A stretch of 64,000 bases of DNA from assembly GCF_002105285.1 (NCBI RefSeq), contig NZ_MUHR01000012.1, positions 62,001 through 126,000 of the forward strand. Reading direction: 5' to 3'. A program made the position numbers and the translations under genes. Positions 63,959 through 64,000 of the stretch are shown piece after piece (positions within the stretch are counted from its first letter, which is position 1; each line of letters starts with the position of its first letter). The notes beneath the pieces were generated by a model. The model searched no databases. It saw only the letters and a program-made list of their open reading frames with translations, and was not told the origin of the DNA. The stretch comes from Planktotalea arctica. GTDB lineage: Bacteria; Pseudomonadota; Alphaproteobacteria; Rhodobacterales; Rhodobacteraceae.

Positions 63959-64000
63959 AGTAATGTCCTTCCAAGGATCAGTTTGCAATATTCGTCCCAA

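Noticed and set aside
1-64000. tRNA, rRNA, phage or integrative element
   Set aside because: No tRNA-like T-loop and acceptor combination, no rRNA motif, and no integrase, recombinase or phage structural gene was found on either strand. The catabolic island has no visible attachment sites.

Overview
The window looks like chromosomal DNA of a marine alphaproteobacterium of the Roseobacter group (Rhodobacterales). This rests on gene families and gene order seen in the sequence: pgsA-moaD-moaE behind uvrC, a three-gene branched-chain-type ABC importer with a fused permease, an NAD-dependent formate dehydrogenase with a fused FdsG-FdsB subunit, an FtsH whose N-terminus is typical of roseobacters, and a Tad pilus locus whose pilins carry a VTVDW motif. 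No rRNA, tRNA, CRISPR array, insertion sequence or prophage is visible.

Layout. (1) 1-19,108 is mostly core-genome content: a truncated DMT exporter, an ABC-2 exporter pair, an S49 peptidase, a tiny Cys-rich protein, a Ca/Na antiporter, uvrC, a DbpA-like RNA helicase, pgsA-moaD-moaE, an OmpA protein with a coiled-coil partner, ubiA divergent from rsmE, a MATE exporter, a polar amino-acid ABC importer and a GST. (2) 19,229-33,863 is a catabolic island. An enamidase-like amidohydrolase is divergent from a six-gene, fully overlapping operon: XDH-type FAD subunit, fused 2Fe-2S/Mo subunit, a 6-hydroxynicotinate-reductase-like Fe-S protein, UPF0280, and two tandem 'amino acid synthesis' (DUF1185) paralogues. 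A MarR regulator follows, divergent from a VanA-like Rieske oxygenase and a LIV-type ABC importer. (3) 34,482-45,707 holds a CoA-binding protein, ftsH, a MOSC protein, a cytochrome c and a formate/C1 module (fdsGB-fdsA-fhs-folD). (4) 46,200-51,491 holds a LytTR membrane regulator, the PdeM/Lhr-like DNA-repair pair and a MoxR-like ATPase. (5) 51,572-63,958 is a minus-strand Tad/Flp pilus locus (cpaA, two TPR lipoproteins, tadC, tadB, cpaF, cpaE, an ompA-like lipoprotein, cpaC, cpaB). It is led by five pilin-like genes, two of which sit in near-identical 514-bp tandem units.

The most interesting region is the island in (2). It combines hydroxylation (Mo enzyme), ring reduction (Hnr-like) and ring hydrolysis (enamidase-like), which is the logic of reductive nicotinate breakdown known from anaerobes. 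Here it comes with three proteins of unknown role, a Rieske oxygenase and a dedicated importer. A methylated pyridine carboxylate or a related N-heterocycle is a reasonable but unproven substrate. The formate/C1 module downstream could take up C1 units released by demethylation, and moaD/moaE would serve both molybdoenzymes.

Dispersed GC-rich palindromic repeats sharing one tail sequence occupy three intergenic spaces. Several strong intrinsic terminators and intercistronic stem-loops delimit transcription units.
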